NCBI RefSeq assembly: GCF_029968015.1 | Contig: NZ_JASCIS010000028.1 | Span: 32,357 to 96,356, forward strand | Length of the DNA: 64,000 nucleotides | Direction of reading: 5' to 3' | Origin: Streptomyces luteolus | Lineage (GTDB): Bacteria; Actinomycetota; Actinomycetes; Streptomycetales; Streptomycetaceae | Shown here: piece by piece, positions 8,465 to 16,073 of the stretch | Numbering within the stretch: position 1 is the first letter of the stretch | Layout of the letters: every line of letters begins with the position of its first letter | Made by a program: the position numbers and the translations under genes | The notes under the pieces: model-generated | Database searches by the model: none | The model's input: only the letters and a program-made list of their open reading frames with translations | What the model was told of the DNA's origin: nothing

Positions 8465-8545
8465 CGGCTCCCCGGTGCCGAGCACGTCCCGGGGAGCCGC
8501 CCCTCAGCTGCGGCCCCGGAGCCGGGCCCTCACCCCGGCTCCGGG
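8465..8545 (+). promoter_or_regulatory. Two consecutive hairpins between pflB and pflA
   Basis: First hairpin: 11-bp arms at 8465-8475 and 8489-8499. Second: 12-bp perfect arms at 8515-8526 and 8534-8545. Neither has a T-run, so they may slow transcription or protect the upstream mRNA from decay rather than terminate fully. Confidence 0.6.
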
Positions 8546-8588
8546 CGCCGCGGACATCGACTCCCGCGAGGAACACCGGAGTTACGCC

Positions 8589-9392
8589 ATGACCGTTCTG
8601 CTGGACCAGAATCTCGCCCCCCTCGGTGCCGCCACCCCCGCGGGAGCCGCCATGCACCGTCCGATCGAGGGCACGGTGCACTCCTGGGACCTGTCGACCG
8701 GCGTGGACGGGCCGGGCAGCCGATTCGTCGTGTTCCTCTCCGGCTGTCCGCTCACCTGCCTCTACTGCCACAACCCCGACACCTGGCGGATGCGCAACGG
8801 CAAGCGCACCTCGGCGGACGACGTGGTCGAGGAGGCCGCGAAGTACACCAGCTTCATCGCCGCGGCTCGTGGCGGTGCCACCGTCAGCGGGGGCGAGCCG
8901 CTGCTGCAGCCCGTCTTCGCCGGGGAACTGCTGCACCGCTTCAAGCACGAACTCGGCCTGCACACCGCCCTGGACACCTCGGGCTTCCTCGGTGTCCGCG
9001 CCACCGCTGCCCTGCTGCGGGACGTCGACCTGGTGCTGCTCGACATCAAGTCCTGGGACCGGCAGACGTACGAGAAGGTGACCGGACGCCCTCTGCAGCC
9101 CACCCTGGACTTCGCCCGGCGCCTCGCCGACCTCGGCAAGGAGGTGCACGTCAGGTTCGTGCTCGTCCCCGGGCTTACCGACGATCCGGCGAACATCGAG
9201 GGCGTGGCCGCCTTCGCCGGCGGGCTCGGCAACGTCTCGCGCGTGGACGTGCTGCCCTTCCACAAGCTGGGCGAGGGGAAGTGGCAGGCGCTCGGCAGGA
9301 ACTTCACGCTGCACGACACCCCGTCGCCCACCCCCGGGCAGGTCACTCTGGCGAAGGAGATCTTCGAGGCCCATGGCCTGAAAGCGGTGTGA
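8589..9392 (+). CDS. pflA: Pyruvate formate-lyase activating enzyme (radical SAM)
   Basis: 267 residues. The radical-SAM cluster motif CX3CX2C is C53-C57-C60 in GCPLTCLYCHNPDTW, nearly the E. coli PflA motif. SGGEPLLQ, DTSGF and DIKSWD follow as expected. It uses S-adenosylmethionine and a 4Fe-4S cluster to place the glycyl radical on PflB G727. The ATG at 8589 has GGAG eight bases before it. It is 129 bp downstream of pflB and presumably co-transcribed through two intergenic hairpins. The first 20 residues (TVLLDQNLAPLGAATPAGAA) are a non-conserved extension; ATG 8652 (MHRPIEGTVHSWD) is an alternative start. Confidence 0.93.
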   Translation: MTVLLDQNLAPLGAATPAGAAMHRPIEGTVHSWDLSTGVDGPGSRFVVFLSGCPLTCLYCHNPDTWRMRNGKRTSADDVVEEAAKYTSFIAAARGGATVSGGEPLLQPVFAGELLHRFKHELGLHTALDTSGFLGVRATAALLRDVDLVLLDIKSWDRQTYEKVTGRPLQPTLDFARRLADLGKEVHVRFVLVPGLTDDPANIEGVAAFAGGLGNVSRVDVLPFHKLGEGKWQALGRNFTLHDTPSPTPGQVTLAKEIFEAHGLKAV

Positions 9393-9550
9393 TCCTGGAG
9401 GTGGAGGAGCTGCCCCCGGAGCCGCTGCCGCTGCCGCTGCCCCCGGAGCCGCTGCCGCTGCCGCTGGAGCCGGAGCCGGAGCCGGAGCCGGACCCGGAGC
9501 CAGGGCCGCCTCCAGGGCCGCATCCGGGGCAGAGCCCGGCAGGTCGCAGG
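9393..9550. repeat. Low-complexity GC-rich stretch after pflA
   Basis: Repeated GAGCCGCTGCCGCTGCC and GGAGCCGGAGCC units fill most of the interval between pflA and the next gene. No gene is supported. It may be a degenerate 3' end or a repeat expansion. Confidence 0.6.
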
Positions 9551-9555
9551 CGCCG

Positions 9556-9561
9556 TATCCT
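9556..9561 (+). promoter_or_regulatory. -10 element (TATCCT), short or no leader
   Basis: TATCCT ends 6 nt before the ATG at 9568; the six bases between are GGAGGT. Confidence 0.5.
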
Positions 9562-9567
9562 GGAGGT

Positions 9568-9780
9568 ATGAGCAGCGCCGCCCCCGCACCCGGACCGCGA
9601 GACGCGAAGACCGGGCCCGAACCGAAGGCCAAGCCGGCCCCGGCCCTGAACTTCGACGATCCGCTGGACCAGCAGTCCGCGGACGACACGGACCGAGGGT
9701 GGGGTGAGCGGCCCAGCGGCGGCGACAGCGCCGCCGACCTGGCGCGCTTCCTCGACGAGAAGCCGCCCCACCACCTCTGA
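9568..9780 (+). CDS. Small conserved Streptomyces protein, function unknown
   Basis: 70 residues, acidic and Pro-rich at the N-terminus, with a compact conserved-looking C-terminal half (NFDDPLDQQSADDTDRGWGERP, then SAADLARFLDEKPPHH). No membrane segment. I recall similar small proteins in many Streptomyces but know no function. It ends 8 bp before the end of mscL, which is convergent. Confidence 0.72.
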   Translation: MSSAAPAPGPRDAKTGPEPKAKPAPALNFDDPLDQQSADDTDRGWGERPSGGDSAADLARFLDEKPPHHL

Positions 9781-9787
9781 ACTTCCG

Positions 9788-10357
9788 CTACTTGCCGGTG
9801 TCCACGGGGCCGCCGCCGGAACCACCGCTGTCCCCGGCATCGCCGGTCCCAGAACCGGGACCACCGGCACCACCGGGACCACCAGGACCACCGGCACCAC
9901 CGCGCTGGGCGACCAGCACGTCCCGGATCTCCTTGAGTACCTCGAGCTCGGAGACCTCGATCGTTTCCTGCGCGCCCTCCTTCGCCTTGCGCCGCGCCTC
10001 CGCCTTGGCGAGGTACTTCGCCATCGGCAGCACCATGAGGAAGTACACGACGGCCGCGGTGATCAGGAAGCTGAGCGTGGCGCTCAGGACCGTGCCCCAG
10101 CTGATCGGGATGCCGCTGGTGGCCTCCCCCGTCGCCGGGTCGATCTCGCACGGGCCCTTGAGGCAGGACCGGTAGCTCTCCAGGTCCTTCGTGCCGAAGG
10201 CGCCGACCAGCGGGTTGATGACGCCCTTCACCACGGCGTTCACGATGTTCGTGAACGCCGCACCGATGACGACCGCGACGGCCAGATCGATCACGTTTCC
10301 GCGCGTCAGGAACGCCTTGAAGCCTTCCCACACGCCCGGCTTCTTCTCCTCGCTCAC
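9788..10357 (-). CDS. mscL: Large-conductance mechanosensitive channel MscL
   Basis: 189 residues. TM1 (about residues 21-43, NVIDLAVAVVIGAAFTNIV) and TM2 (LSATLSFLITAAVVYFLMVL) flank a periplasmic loop containing two Cys. The channel opens under membrane tension to release solutes after osmotic downshock. The GTG at 10357 is chosen because AGGAAGGG lies seven bases upstream and the protein then starts MSEEKKPGVWEGFKAF, the normal MscL N-terminus. The C-terminal 40 residues are an unusual Gly-rich tail (GGAGGPGGPGGAGGPG) beyond the usual cytoplasmic helix, and account for the extra length over the usual 130-150 residues. Confidence 0.93.
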   Translation of the reverse strand: MSEEKKPGVWEGFKAFLTRGNVIDLAVAVVIGAAFTNIVNAVVKGVINPLVGAFGTKDLESYRSCLKGPCEIDPATGEATSGIPISWGTVLSATLSFLITAAVVYFLMVLPMAKYLAKAEARRKAKEGAQETIEVSELEVLKEIRDVLVAQRGGAGGPGGPGGAGGPGSGTGDAGDSGGSGGGPVDTGK

Positions 10358-10468
10358 CAGGGAGCCCTTCCTCGTACGTTCGATTGACCGTGTCATTAGG
10401 CCCGGCACAGGTCAGGTGCGTCCAATTCGCCGACACGATCAGGTGAGTTGACAAGAAGTCCGTACGGA

Positions 10469-11083
10469 TCAGCACAAGACCACCACCAGACGGGAGTTGG
10501 CGCTCGCGCCGGCCAACTGCACCGCCTCCGCGGGCGGTACGGAGAGCACGATCAGCGCGCCGTTCTCCATGGACGCCTGCCCGCCGGCCGCGACGTCGAC
10601 GACGCGTGCGCCTGCGGCGATCCGGCGGGCGCGAGCCCCGGACGGTGGGGCCGCGATGACGTCCACACGGTCGCCGGGACGCAGCAGCCGTACGGTCTCC
10701 GCGTCCGCGATGCGTACGGGGGCGCGCACGAGTTGTCGTACGGACCCGGGGTGATCGTCCGGCTCCGCCGGGGACGCGGTGTGCTCGCCCTCCGCTTCGC
10801 TTCCGGAGCTCGTCGGGCCCGTCGAGCCCGCGAAGCCCTGTGGTCCCGCGGCCGCGAGCGCGGCTGCGGCCATCGCGAGCCCGGCGGCCACGGTGCGGCG
10901 GTTACGGCCGTGGCGCAGCGCACCCCGGAACCGCAGCCGCCCGCCGCGCACACGCAGGGGAGGGAAGGCCGGAACCTCGCACGGGGGAGGAACCGGCGTC
11001 GGAGTGGAGGGGATGGAGGGGACGGAAGGGACGGAGGGCGGAGAGCCCGGGGGAGAGGTGTGGGCGCTGGAGCGCGAGGACAT
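10469..11083 (-). CDS. SAF-domain protein (CpaB/RcpC-like)
   Basis: 204 residues. A Pro/Ser-rich cytoplasmic segment and an Arg-rich patch precede one membrane segment (TVAAGLAMAAAALAAAGPQGF), then an exported SAF-like domain (VRAPVRIADAETVRLLRPGDRVDVIAAP, ending SRLVVVLC). The family includes CpaB/RcpC proteins of Flp/Tad pilus assembly, but no other pilus genes are nearby, so a general envelope role is possible. The ATG at 11083 is preferred to the GTG at 11092. Two DnaA boxes and a tandem repeat lie upstream. Confidence 0.72.
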   Translation of the reverse strand: MSSRSSAHTSPPGSPPSVPSVPSIPSTPTPVPPPCEVPAFPPLRVRGGRLRFRGALRHGRNRRTVAAGLAMAAAALAAAGPQGFAGSTGPTSSGSEAEGEHTASPAEPDDHPGSVRQLVRAPVRIADAETVRLLRPGDRVDVIAAPPSGARARRIAAGARVVDVAAGGQASMENGALIVLSVPPAEAVQLAGASANSRLVVVLC

Positions 11084-11161
11084 GGCAACCACCGCCTGCC
11101 GTGGGGGAATTCGCCTGAACGCCCCTCACGATCCACGGTCCCGGCCGATCCCGCTCAGCCC

Positions 11162-11188
11162 TGTGGACAACCTCGCGGTTGTGGACAA
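11162..11188 (-). promoter_or_regulatory. Pair of consensus DnaA boxes
   Basis: TGTGGACAA occurs at 11162-11170 and 11180-11188, the exact reverse complement of the Streptomyces DnaA box TTGTCCACA, in the same orientation and 18 bp apart. They lie 80-105 bp upstream of the SAF-domain gene start. Confidence 0.7.
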
Positions 11189-11192
11189 CTCC

Positions 11193-11258
11193 CTCACCCG
11201 AACCGGAGATTCCGCTCAGCCGAACCGGTGTTTCCGCTCACCCGAACCGGAAACTCCG
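11193..11258. repeat. 22-bp tandem repeat, three copies
   Basis: Units 11193-11214, 11215-11236 and 11237-11258 share CTCACCCGAACCGG...TCCG with a few differences. They lie between the DnaA boxes and the end of mtnP. Confidence 0.85.
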
Positions 11259-11286
11259 CCCCACAGCGCGGCCCCGACCTCTCAGC

Positions 11287-12147
11287 TCAGGGCAGCTCGA
11301 TCCCCAAGTCCCACCCGTCGTGCGCCCGCGTGCACAGGCAGTCCCGCTCGTCGGTGGCCGGAAGACCCGCCACCGCGTCGAACAGCACGTCCCGCAGCCT
11401 GGACACGTTCTCGCCGAACACCTTGAGCACCTCCGCGTGGGAGACGCCCTCGCCGGTCTCCGCCCCCGCGTCCACGTCGGTCACGAGGGACAACGACGTG
11501 TAGCAGAGCGCCAGTTCTCGGGCGAGCACGGCCTCGGGGTGACCGGTCATGCCCACCACCGACCAGCCGGCGGCCGCGTGCCATTGCGACTCGGCGCGGG
11601 TGGAGAAGCGCGGGCCCTCCACGACGACCATGGTGCCGCCGTCGACCGCGGCCCAGTCGCGTGCGCGGGCGGCCTTCAGGGCGATGCTGCGGCCCTCGGG
11701 GCAGTACGGGTCGGCGAACGTCGTGTGCACCACGTTCGGGATGCTGCCGTCGGGCATCGGCACCCCGTCGAAGTACGTCTGTACGCGGCTCTTCGTACGG
11801 TCGACGAGCTGGTCCGGTACCAGCAGCGTCCCCGGACCGTACTCGGGGCGCAGCCCGCCCACCGCGCAGGGGCCGAACACCTGGCGCACGCCCACGGAGC
11901 GCAGCGCCCACAGGTTGGCGCGGTAGTTGATCCGGTGCGGCGGAAGGTGGTGGCCTCGGCCGTGGCGGGGCAGGAACGCCACTTTCCGTCCGGCGATCTC
12001 ACCGAGGAACAGGGAGTCGCTCGGCTCGCCGTAAGGGGTGCTCACCTGGATCTCGGTGACGTCGTCGAGGAACGAGTAGAACCCCGAGCCGCCGATCACG
12101 CCTATGTCCGCGGACGCCGCAGCGCCACCGTTGTGTGGGTTCGCCAT
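11287..12147 (-). CDS. mtnP: S-methyl-5'-thioadenosine phosphorylase
   Basis: 286 residues. IGVIGGSGFYSFLDDV at the N-terminus, FLPRHGRGHHLPPHRINYRANLWAL, and NVVHTTFADPYCPEGR are family motifs of MTA phosphorylase. It cleaves methylthioadenosine (a by-product of polyamine and other SAM-dependent synthesis) to adenine and 5-methylthioribose-1-phosphate. A TACGCT element lies 7 nt before the ATG, suggesting a leaderless transcript separate from the upstream fmdB-like gene, which ends at a strong terminator. The start MANPHNGGAAASADIGV fits the family length. Confidence 0.93.
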   Translation of the reverse strand: MANPHNGGAAASADIGVIGGSGFYSFLDDVTEIQVSTPYGEPSDSLFLGEIAGRKVAFLPRHGRGHHLPPHRINYRANLWALRSVGVRQVFGPCAVGGLRPEYGPGTLLVPDQLVDRTKSRVQTYFDGVPMPDGSIPNVVHTTFADPYCPEGRSIALKAARARDWAAVDGGTMVVVEGPRFSTRAESQWHAAAGWSVVGMTGHPEAVLARELALCYTSLSLVTDVDAGAETGEGVSHAEVLKVFGENVSRLRDVLFDAVAGLPATDERDCLCTRAHDGWDLGIELP

Positions 12148-12154
12148 GCGCAGC

Positions 12155-12160
12155 AGCGTA
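12155..12160 (-). promoter_or_regulatory. -10 element (TACGCT) of mtnP
   Basis: Minus-strand TACGCT ends 7 nt before the mtnP ATG, consistent with a leaderless mRNA. Confidence 0.55.
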
Positions 12161-12263
12161 GTCGAGCCCTGACTTCCGGGTTCGGTCTGTTCGGTCCGCG
12201 GCCGCGACCGTCACAGAACCGAAAGCCCCGCATTACGCAACCGAAGGCCCGCAGCACATAACC

Positions 12264-12299
12264 GAAAGCCCCGCAGTCGCGCGCGACTGCGGGGCTTTC
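12264..12299 (-). terminator. 36-bp perfect palindrome terminator
   Basis: Perfect 18-bp arms (GAAAGCCCCGCAGTCGCG and complement), 29 bp after the fmdB-like stop. Two related ACCGAA(A/G)GCCC(C)GCA copies lie just beyond it at about 12217-12258, as if the arm had been duplicated. Confidence 0.9.
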
Positions 12300-12328
12300 C
12301 GGGAAGTGCGAAGGTGCCGTGCGGCCGG

Positions 12329-12664
12329 TCAGGCCGCGGAGCTGCTGCTTCCGGAGGAGCTGGAGGACGACGAGGAACCGGCCTTCGAAGCGCTCGACGA
12401 GGACGAGGAGTCAGATGCCGAGGACGTCGTGGACGTCGTCGAGGCGGACTTCGACGCGGACGACGCGGGCGTGCTGCTCGACGACGAGTTGCGGCTGTCA
12501 TTGCGGTAGAAGCCGGAACCCTTGAAGACGATGCCGACCGCCGAGAACACCTTCTTGAGGCGTCCGTCGCAGCTGGGGCACTCGGTCAGGGCGTCGTCGG
12601 TGAACTTCTGCACCGCCTCGAGGCCCTCGCCACACTGGGTGCACTGGTACTGATAGGTCGGCAC
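12329..12664 (-). CDS. FmdB-family zinc-ribbon protein with Ser-rich tail
   Basis: 111 residues. The N-terminal MPTYQYQCTQCGEGLE ... ECPSCDGRLKKVFSAVGIVFKGSGFYRND is a classic FmdB regulatory-protein domain with two CXXC pairs for zinc. After residue 60 the protein becomes almost pure Ser/Ala/Thr/Lys, likely disordered. The biochemical role of the family is unclear; some members sit near amidase or formamidase genes. The RBS AGGAGG precedes the ATG. The gene is transcribed toward mtnP but is separated from it by a strong terminator. Confidence 0.88.
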   Translation of the reverse strand: MPTYQYQCTQCGEGLEAVQKFTDDALTECPSCDGRLKKVFSAVGIVFKGSGFYRNDSRNSSSSSTPASSASKSASTTSTTSSASDSSSSSSASKAGSSSSSSSSGSSSSAA

Positions 12665-12731
12665 TTGCTTCCTCCTGGCACTCTCACTCGATGAGTGCTA
12701 ACGACGGTCCATAGTGACGTATTCCTCGGAA

Positions 12732-14015
12732 TCAGTCCACTGCCACCGGCGAGCGGTGACCGACGCCACGTGCCACGGTCCGGCTCCTGGCGAGCGGAGC
12801 GAGGCGGGAGCGCAGCGCCACGAGGGTCAGCAGCGCGAGCACCGTACCGGCCATGGGCACCAGGAATCCGGCGCTCGCACCGTGGGCGTCGGCAAGCCGG
12901 CCGGTCAGCGTGACGGCGGCGGCCTGGCCGAGCGCGACCGCACCCGTGAGGAGCGTGAACGCCTCGGTCCGCGCGGAGGCGGGAACCAGGCTCTCGACGA
13001 GCGTGAACCCGGAGATCAGCGCGGGCGCGATGCACATGCCGATAAGCAGTCCCAGTACGGCGAAGAGCGCCACCGAGTGCACGGTCCACAGCATGGAGGC
13101 GGTGACCGCCAGGGCGGTGTACCCGACGAGGAGGCGGCGGCGCGGGCCGACCTTCCAGGCGATGGCTCCGCAGGCGACACCGGCGAGCATGTTCCCCCCG
13201 GCGAAGATGCCGTACAGGAGGCCGTTGACCCCGGGCTGGCCGACTTCTTCGGCGAAGGCGGTGAGGGCGACCTGCATGCCGCCGAAGACCGAGCCGATGC
13301 CGAGGAACGCCACCGCGAGGACGCGAGCCCCGGGCACGGAGAACGCGGAAACGTGCTCCACGCGCGCGTGGCCCGCGAGCGCACCGTGCGCCTTGGGCTG
13401 GGTGTCGCGCTGCGCGGCGAAGAGCAGGCCGCCCGCCAGGGTCAGCACGGCCTGGGTCGCGAGGCCGGCACCGGGGTGCACCCAGGTGCACAGGGCGGTG
13501 GCGAGCACCGGGCCGACGACGAACGTGAACTCGTCCGTGACGGACTCGAAAGCCGCCGCGGTGGGCGTCAGGGCGCGCCGCTCGGGGTGGTCCAGTACGG
13601 CCGCCCAGCGGGCCCGCACCATCGGCCCGACCTGCGGCACCGAGGCGCCGACCGGCACGGCGGCGACGAAAAGGGCCCACAGCGGGGCGTCGGCGAGGGC
13701 GAGGGCGGCGAGGGCGATCACCGAGACGGCGTTCACGAGGACGCCGGGGATCAGGACGGCGGCCTGGCCGAAGCGGTCGGTGAGTTTGCCGCTCTGCGGC
13801 GCGCACAGCGCCATGGAGACGCCCGCGACGGCGGCCACGGCGCCCGCGGTGCCGAACGAGCCGGTGGTGTGCTGCACCAGCAGCACGATCGACATGGTCA
13901 GCATCGCGAACGGCTGCCGCGCGGCGAAGCCGGGCAGGACGAACGAGAGGGCACGGGGCGTGCGCAGGAGTTGCCCGTACCCGGGGCGGGAAGTCGAGTT
14001 GACCGCGGACTCCAC
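12732..14015 (-). CDS. MFS transporter (12 TM), substrate unknown
   Basis: 427 residues, two six-helix halves. Motif-A-like SGKLTDRFGQAAVLIPG follows TM2. It resembles drug or sugar efflux permeases of actinomycetes (start RTPRALSFVLPGFAARQPFAMLTMSIVLLV). The GTG at 14015 is preceded by AAAGGCAAGG. It is transcribed alone, with 67 bp to the fmdB-like gene. The substrate cannot be read from the sequence. Confidence 0.82.
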   Translation of the reverse strand: MESAVNSTSRPGYGQLLRTPRALSFVLPGFAARQPFAMLTMSIVLLVQHTTGSFGTAGAVAAVAGVSMALCAPQSGKLTDRFGQAAVLIPGVLVNAVSVIALAALALADAPLWALFVAAVPVGASVPQVGPMVRARWAAVLDHPERRALTPTAAAFESVTDEFTFVVGPVLATALCTWVHPGAGLATQAVLTLAGGLLFAAQRDTQPKAHGALAGHARVEHVSAFSVPGARVLAVAFLGIGSVFGGMQVALTAFAEEVGQPGVNGLLYGIFAGGNMLAGVACGAIAWKVGPRRRLLVGYTALAVTASMLWTVHSVALFAVLGLLIGMCIAPALISGFTLVESLVPASARTEAFTLLTGAVALGQAAAVTLTGRLADAHGASAGFLVPMAGTVLALLTLVALRSRLAPLARSRTVARGVGHRSPVAVD

Positions 14016-14339
14016 GGTCCTTGCCTTTCTGCTGCCTGGTGGCGGGCCCGTGTGGCGGCGCCGAGAGCTGTCCTCTTGCGCAGAAGAACGTCGGTGATAC
14101 CCGGCCCACTGCGAGGACCGCGGCCGCCGTGCGGTCGCGCCAGCTCTGCGTCAGACAGAGGTGGTTCTATTCGTTGTCCCTCGATTGTACGGGGAAGTGG
14201 TCACGTACGCCTCCGAATGAGGGGGATCACACACCAGCCACCTGTGATTGCCGGGGCAGGCCGCAAAACCCGCACCCCTCACCCGTAAACCCGCACCCCC
14301 TCACCCGGAAAACCCGCACCTCTACGAGGAGGACCACCT
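14016..14339. other. Intergenic region with GC-rich tandem repeat
   Basis: About 320 bp between the antiporter stop and the MFS start. The right part (about 14265-14321) holds three copies of a roughly 22-bp AAACCCGCACCCCCTCACCCG unit. The left part is relatively AT-rich and presumably holds the MFS promoter. No gene is supported. Confidence 0.6.
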
Positions 14340-15839
14340 CTACGAGGAAGACCCGCCCGTCCCCAGCCAACCCGCCAGCTTGCCGCCCTGGGCGACCGCG
14401 CGCAGGCGGCGCTCGGTGGCGTCCCGCACCGGGTTCGTGGCGACGACGAGCAGCTCGTCGCCGTGCCGGAGCACGGTGGTCGGGGACGGCACAAACGATT
14501 CGTTGTCCCGGACGACGAGGGTGACGGCGGCACCCGCGGGCAGTCGCAGTTCCGCGACCTCGACGCCGTGCATCTTGGACTCCTCGGGGATCGCCACCGA
14601 GAGCAGATGCCCGCGCAGCTGCTCCAGGGGCGCGGATTCCACGCCCAGGTCGGCCGCCTCCTCGCCCCGGCCGATCCCGAGAGCCTTGGCCAGCCAGGGC
14701 AGGGTCGGGCCCTGGATGAGGGTGTAGACGACGACCAGGACGAAGACGAGGTTGAAGATCCGCTCGCTGCCCTCGACGCCGGTCACCATCGGGATGGTCG
14801 ACAGGATGATGGGCACCGCGCCGCGCAGTCCGGCCCAGGACATCAGGGCCCTCTCCCGCCAGGGCAGGCGGAACGGCACCAGGGCGAGGAACACCGAGAC
14901 GGGCCGCGCCAAGAGGGTCAGGACCAGGCCGATGAGGATGGCCGGCCAGATGTCGTCGAGCAGGGTGCTGGGCGTGACGAGCAGGCCGAGCAGGACGAAC
15001 ATGCCGATCTGCGCGATCCAGCCGAGCCCGTCCGCGAAGCCGCGGGTGGCGGGCCAGTGCGGCAGCTTGGAGTTGCCGAGCACCACCGAGGCCAGATAGA
15101 CGGCGAGGAATCCGCTTCCGTGCGCCAGTGCGCCGGCGGCGTACGCGGACACCGCGATGGCCATCACGGCGATCGGGTAGAGGCCGGAGGCGGGCAGCGC
15201 GACGTGCCGGATGCCGTACGCGCCGAGCCAGCCCACCGCGAGCCCGATGGCGGCGCCGATGGCGAGTTCGAGGGCGATCTTGCCGACCAGGACGTACCAC
15301 TCGCCGATGGCGCCCGTGGTGGAGAACGCCACGACCAGGATGACCACGGGGGCGTCGTTGAAGCCGGATTCCGCTTCGAGGACGCCGGTGATGCGCGAGG
15401 GCAGCGGCACCTTGCGCAGTACGGAGAAGACGGCGGCGGCGTCGGTCGAGGAGACGACCGCTCCGATGATCAGTGACTGCCGCCAGTCGAGCCCGACGAG
15501 GTAGTGCGCGCCCGCCGCCGTGATGCCCACGCTCACCGCGACACCGAACAGCGACAGGACGGCCGCCGCCGGCAACGCGGGTTTGATCTCCTTCCACTTC
15601 GTCCCCAGACCACCCTCGGCCAGGATCACCACAAGCGCGGCGTAGCCCATCACCTGGGTCAACTCGGCGTTGTCGAAGACGACGTTGCCGAATCCGTCCT
15701 GACCGATCGCGATGCCGATCCCCAAGTACAGGAGCAGGCTCGGCAGACCGCTGCGCGAGGAGACGCGCACGGCCGCGACCGCGAGGAGCAGTACGAGGGA
15801 GCAGACGAGAAGGAGCTCGTTGAGCTGATGGACAGTCAG
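14340..15839 (-). CDS. Potassium/proton antiporter (CPA type with C-terminal regulatory domain)
   Basis: 499 residues. A 12-13 helix Na+/H+-exchanger domain includes LAEGGLGTKWKEI, GAVVSSTDAAAVFSVLR and EAESGFNDAPVVILV. A soluble C-terminal TrkA-C-like domain (LPAGAAVTLVVRDNESFVPSPTTVLRHGDELLVVA) probably senses ligands. The conserved N-terminus reads TVHQLNELLLVCSLVLLLAVAAVR before the first ATG/GTG-type start (15770), so I place the start at CTG 15839, with AAAGGA seven bases upstream. It would expel K+ or Na+ in exchange for protons. Divergent from the acylase gene. Confidence 0.85.
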   Translation of the reverse strand: MTVHQLNELLLVCSLVLLLAVAAVRVSSRSGLPSLLLYLGIGIAIGQDGFGNVVFDNAELTQVMGYAALVVILAEGGLGTKWKEIKPALPAAAVLSLFGVAVSVGITAAGAHYLVGLDWRQSLIIGAVVSSTDAAAVFSVLRKVPLPSRITGVLEAESGFNDAPVVILVVAFSTTGAIGEWYVLVGKIALELAIGAAIGLAVGWLGAYGIRHVALPASGLYPIAVMAIAVSAYAAGALAHGSGFLAVYLASVVLGNSKLPHWPATRGFADGLGWIAQIGMFVLLGLLVTPSTLLDDIWPAILIGLVLTLLARPVSVFLALVPFRLPWRERALMSWAGLRGAVPIILSTIPMVTGVEGSERIFNLVFVLVVVYTLIQGPTLPWLAKALGIGRGEEAADLGVESAPLEQLRGHLLSVAIPEESKMHGVEVAELRLPAGAAVTLVVRDNESFVPSPTTVLRHGDELLVVATNPVRDATERRLRAVAQGGKLAGWLGTGGSSS

Positions 15840-16073
15840 TGGCTGTTCCTTTCAGGGGCGCGAGACAAGGCGCGGAAGAGCGGGTACTTCGTTACCTTAC
15901 CTAATCGTTAACGCTTCCTTGATGCCGGTCCGGGCTCAACAGCCGTCGCGGGCCTGAGTTATCCACACCGCGTCCATGGCCGTCATGCCCTCGTCCTATG
16001 GTTGCTCCCAGCACTTCCCGGACCGCACGGCCAGCTCGGCCGACCAGCCGCTCGAAGGACAGCAAGGACAGCG

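Noticed and set aside
6036..10475. A 1479-codon open frame on the minus strand opposite pflB and pflA
   Set aside because: It is antisense to two clear enzymes, has Arg/Gly/Asp/Val-biased composition, and follows the third-base GC pattern of the plus-strand genes. Such long shadow frames are normal in high-GC DNA.
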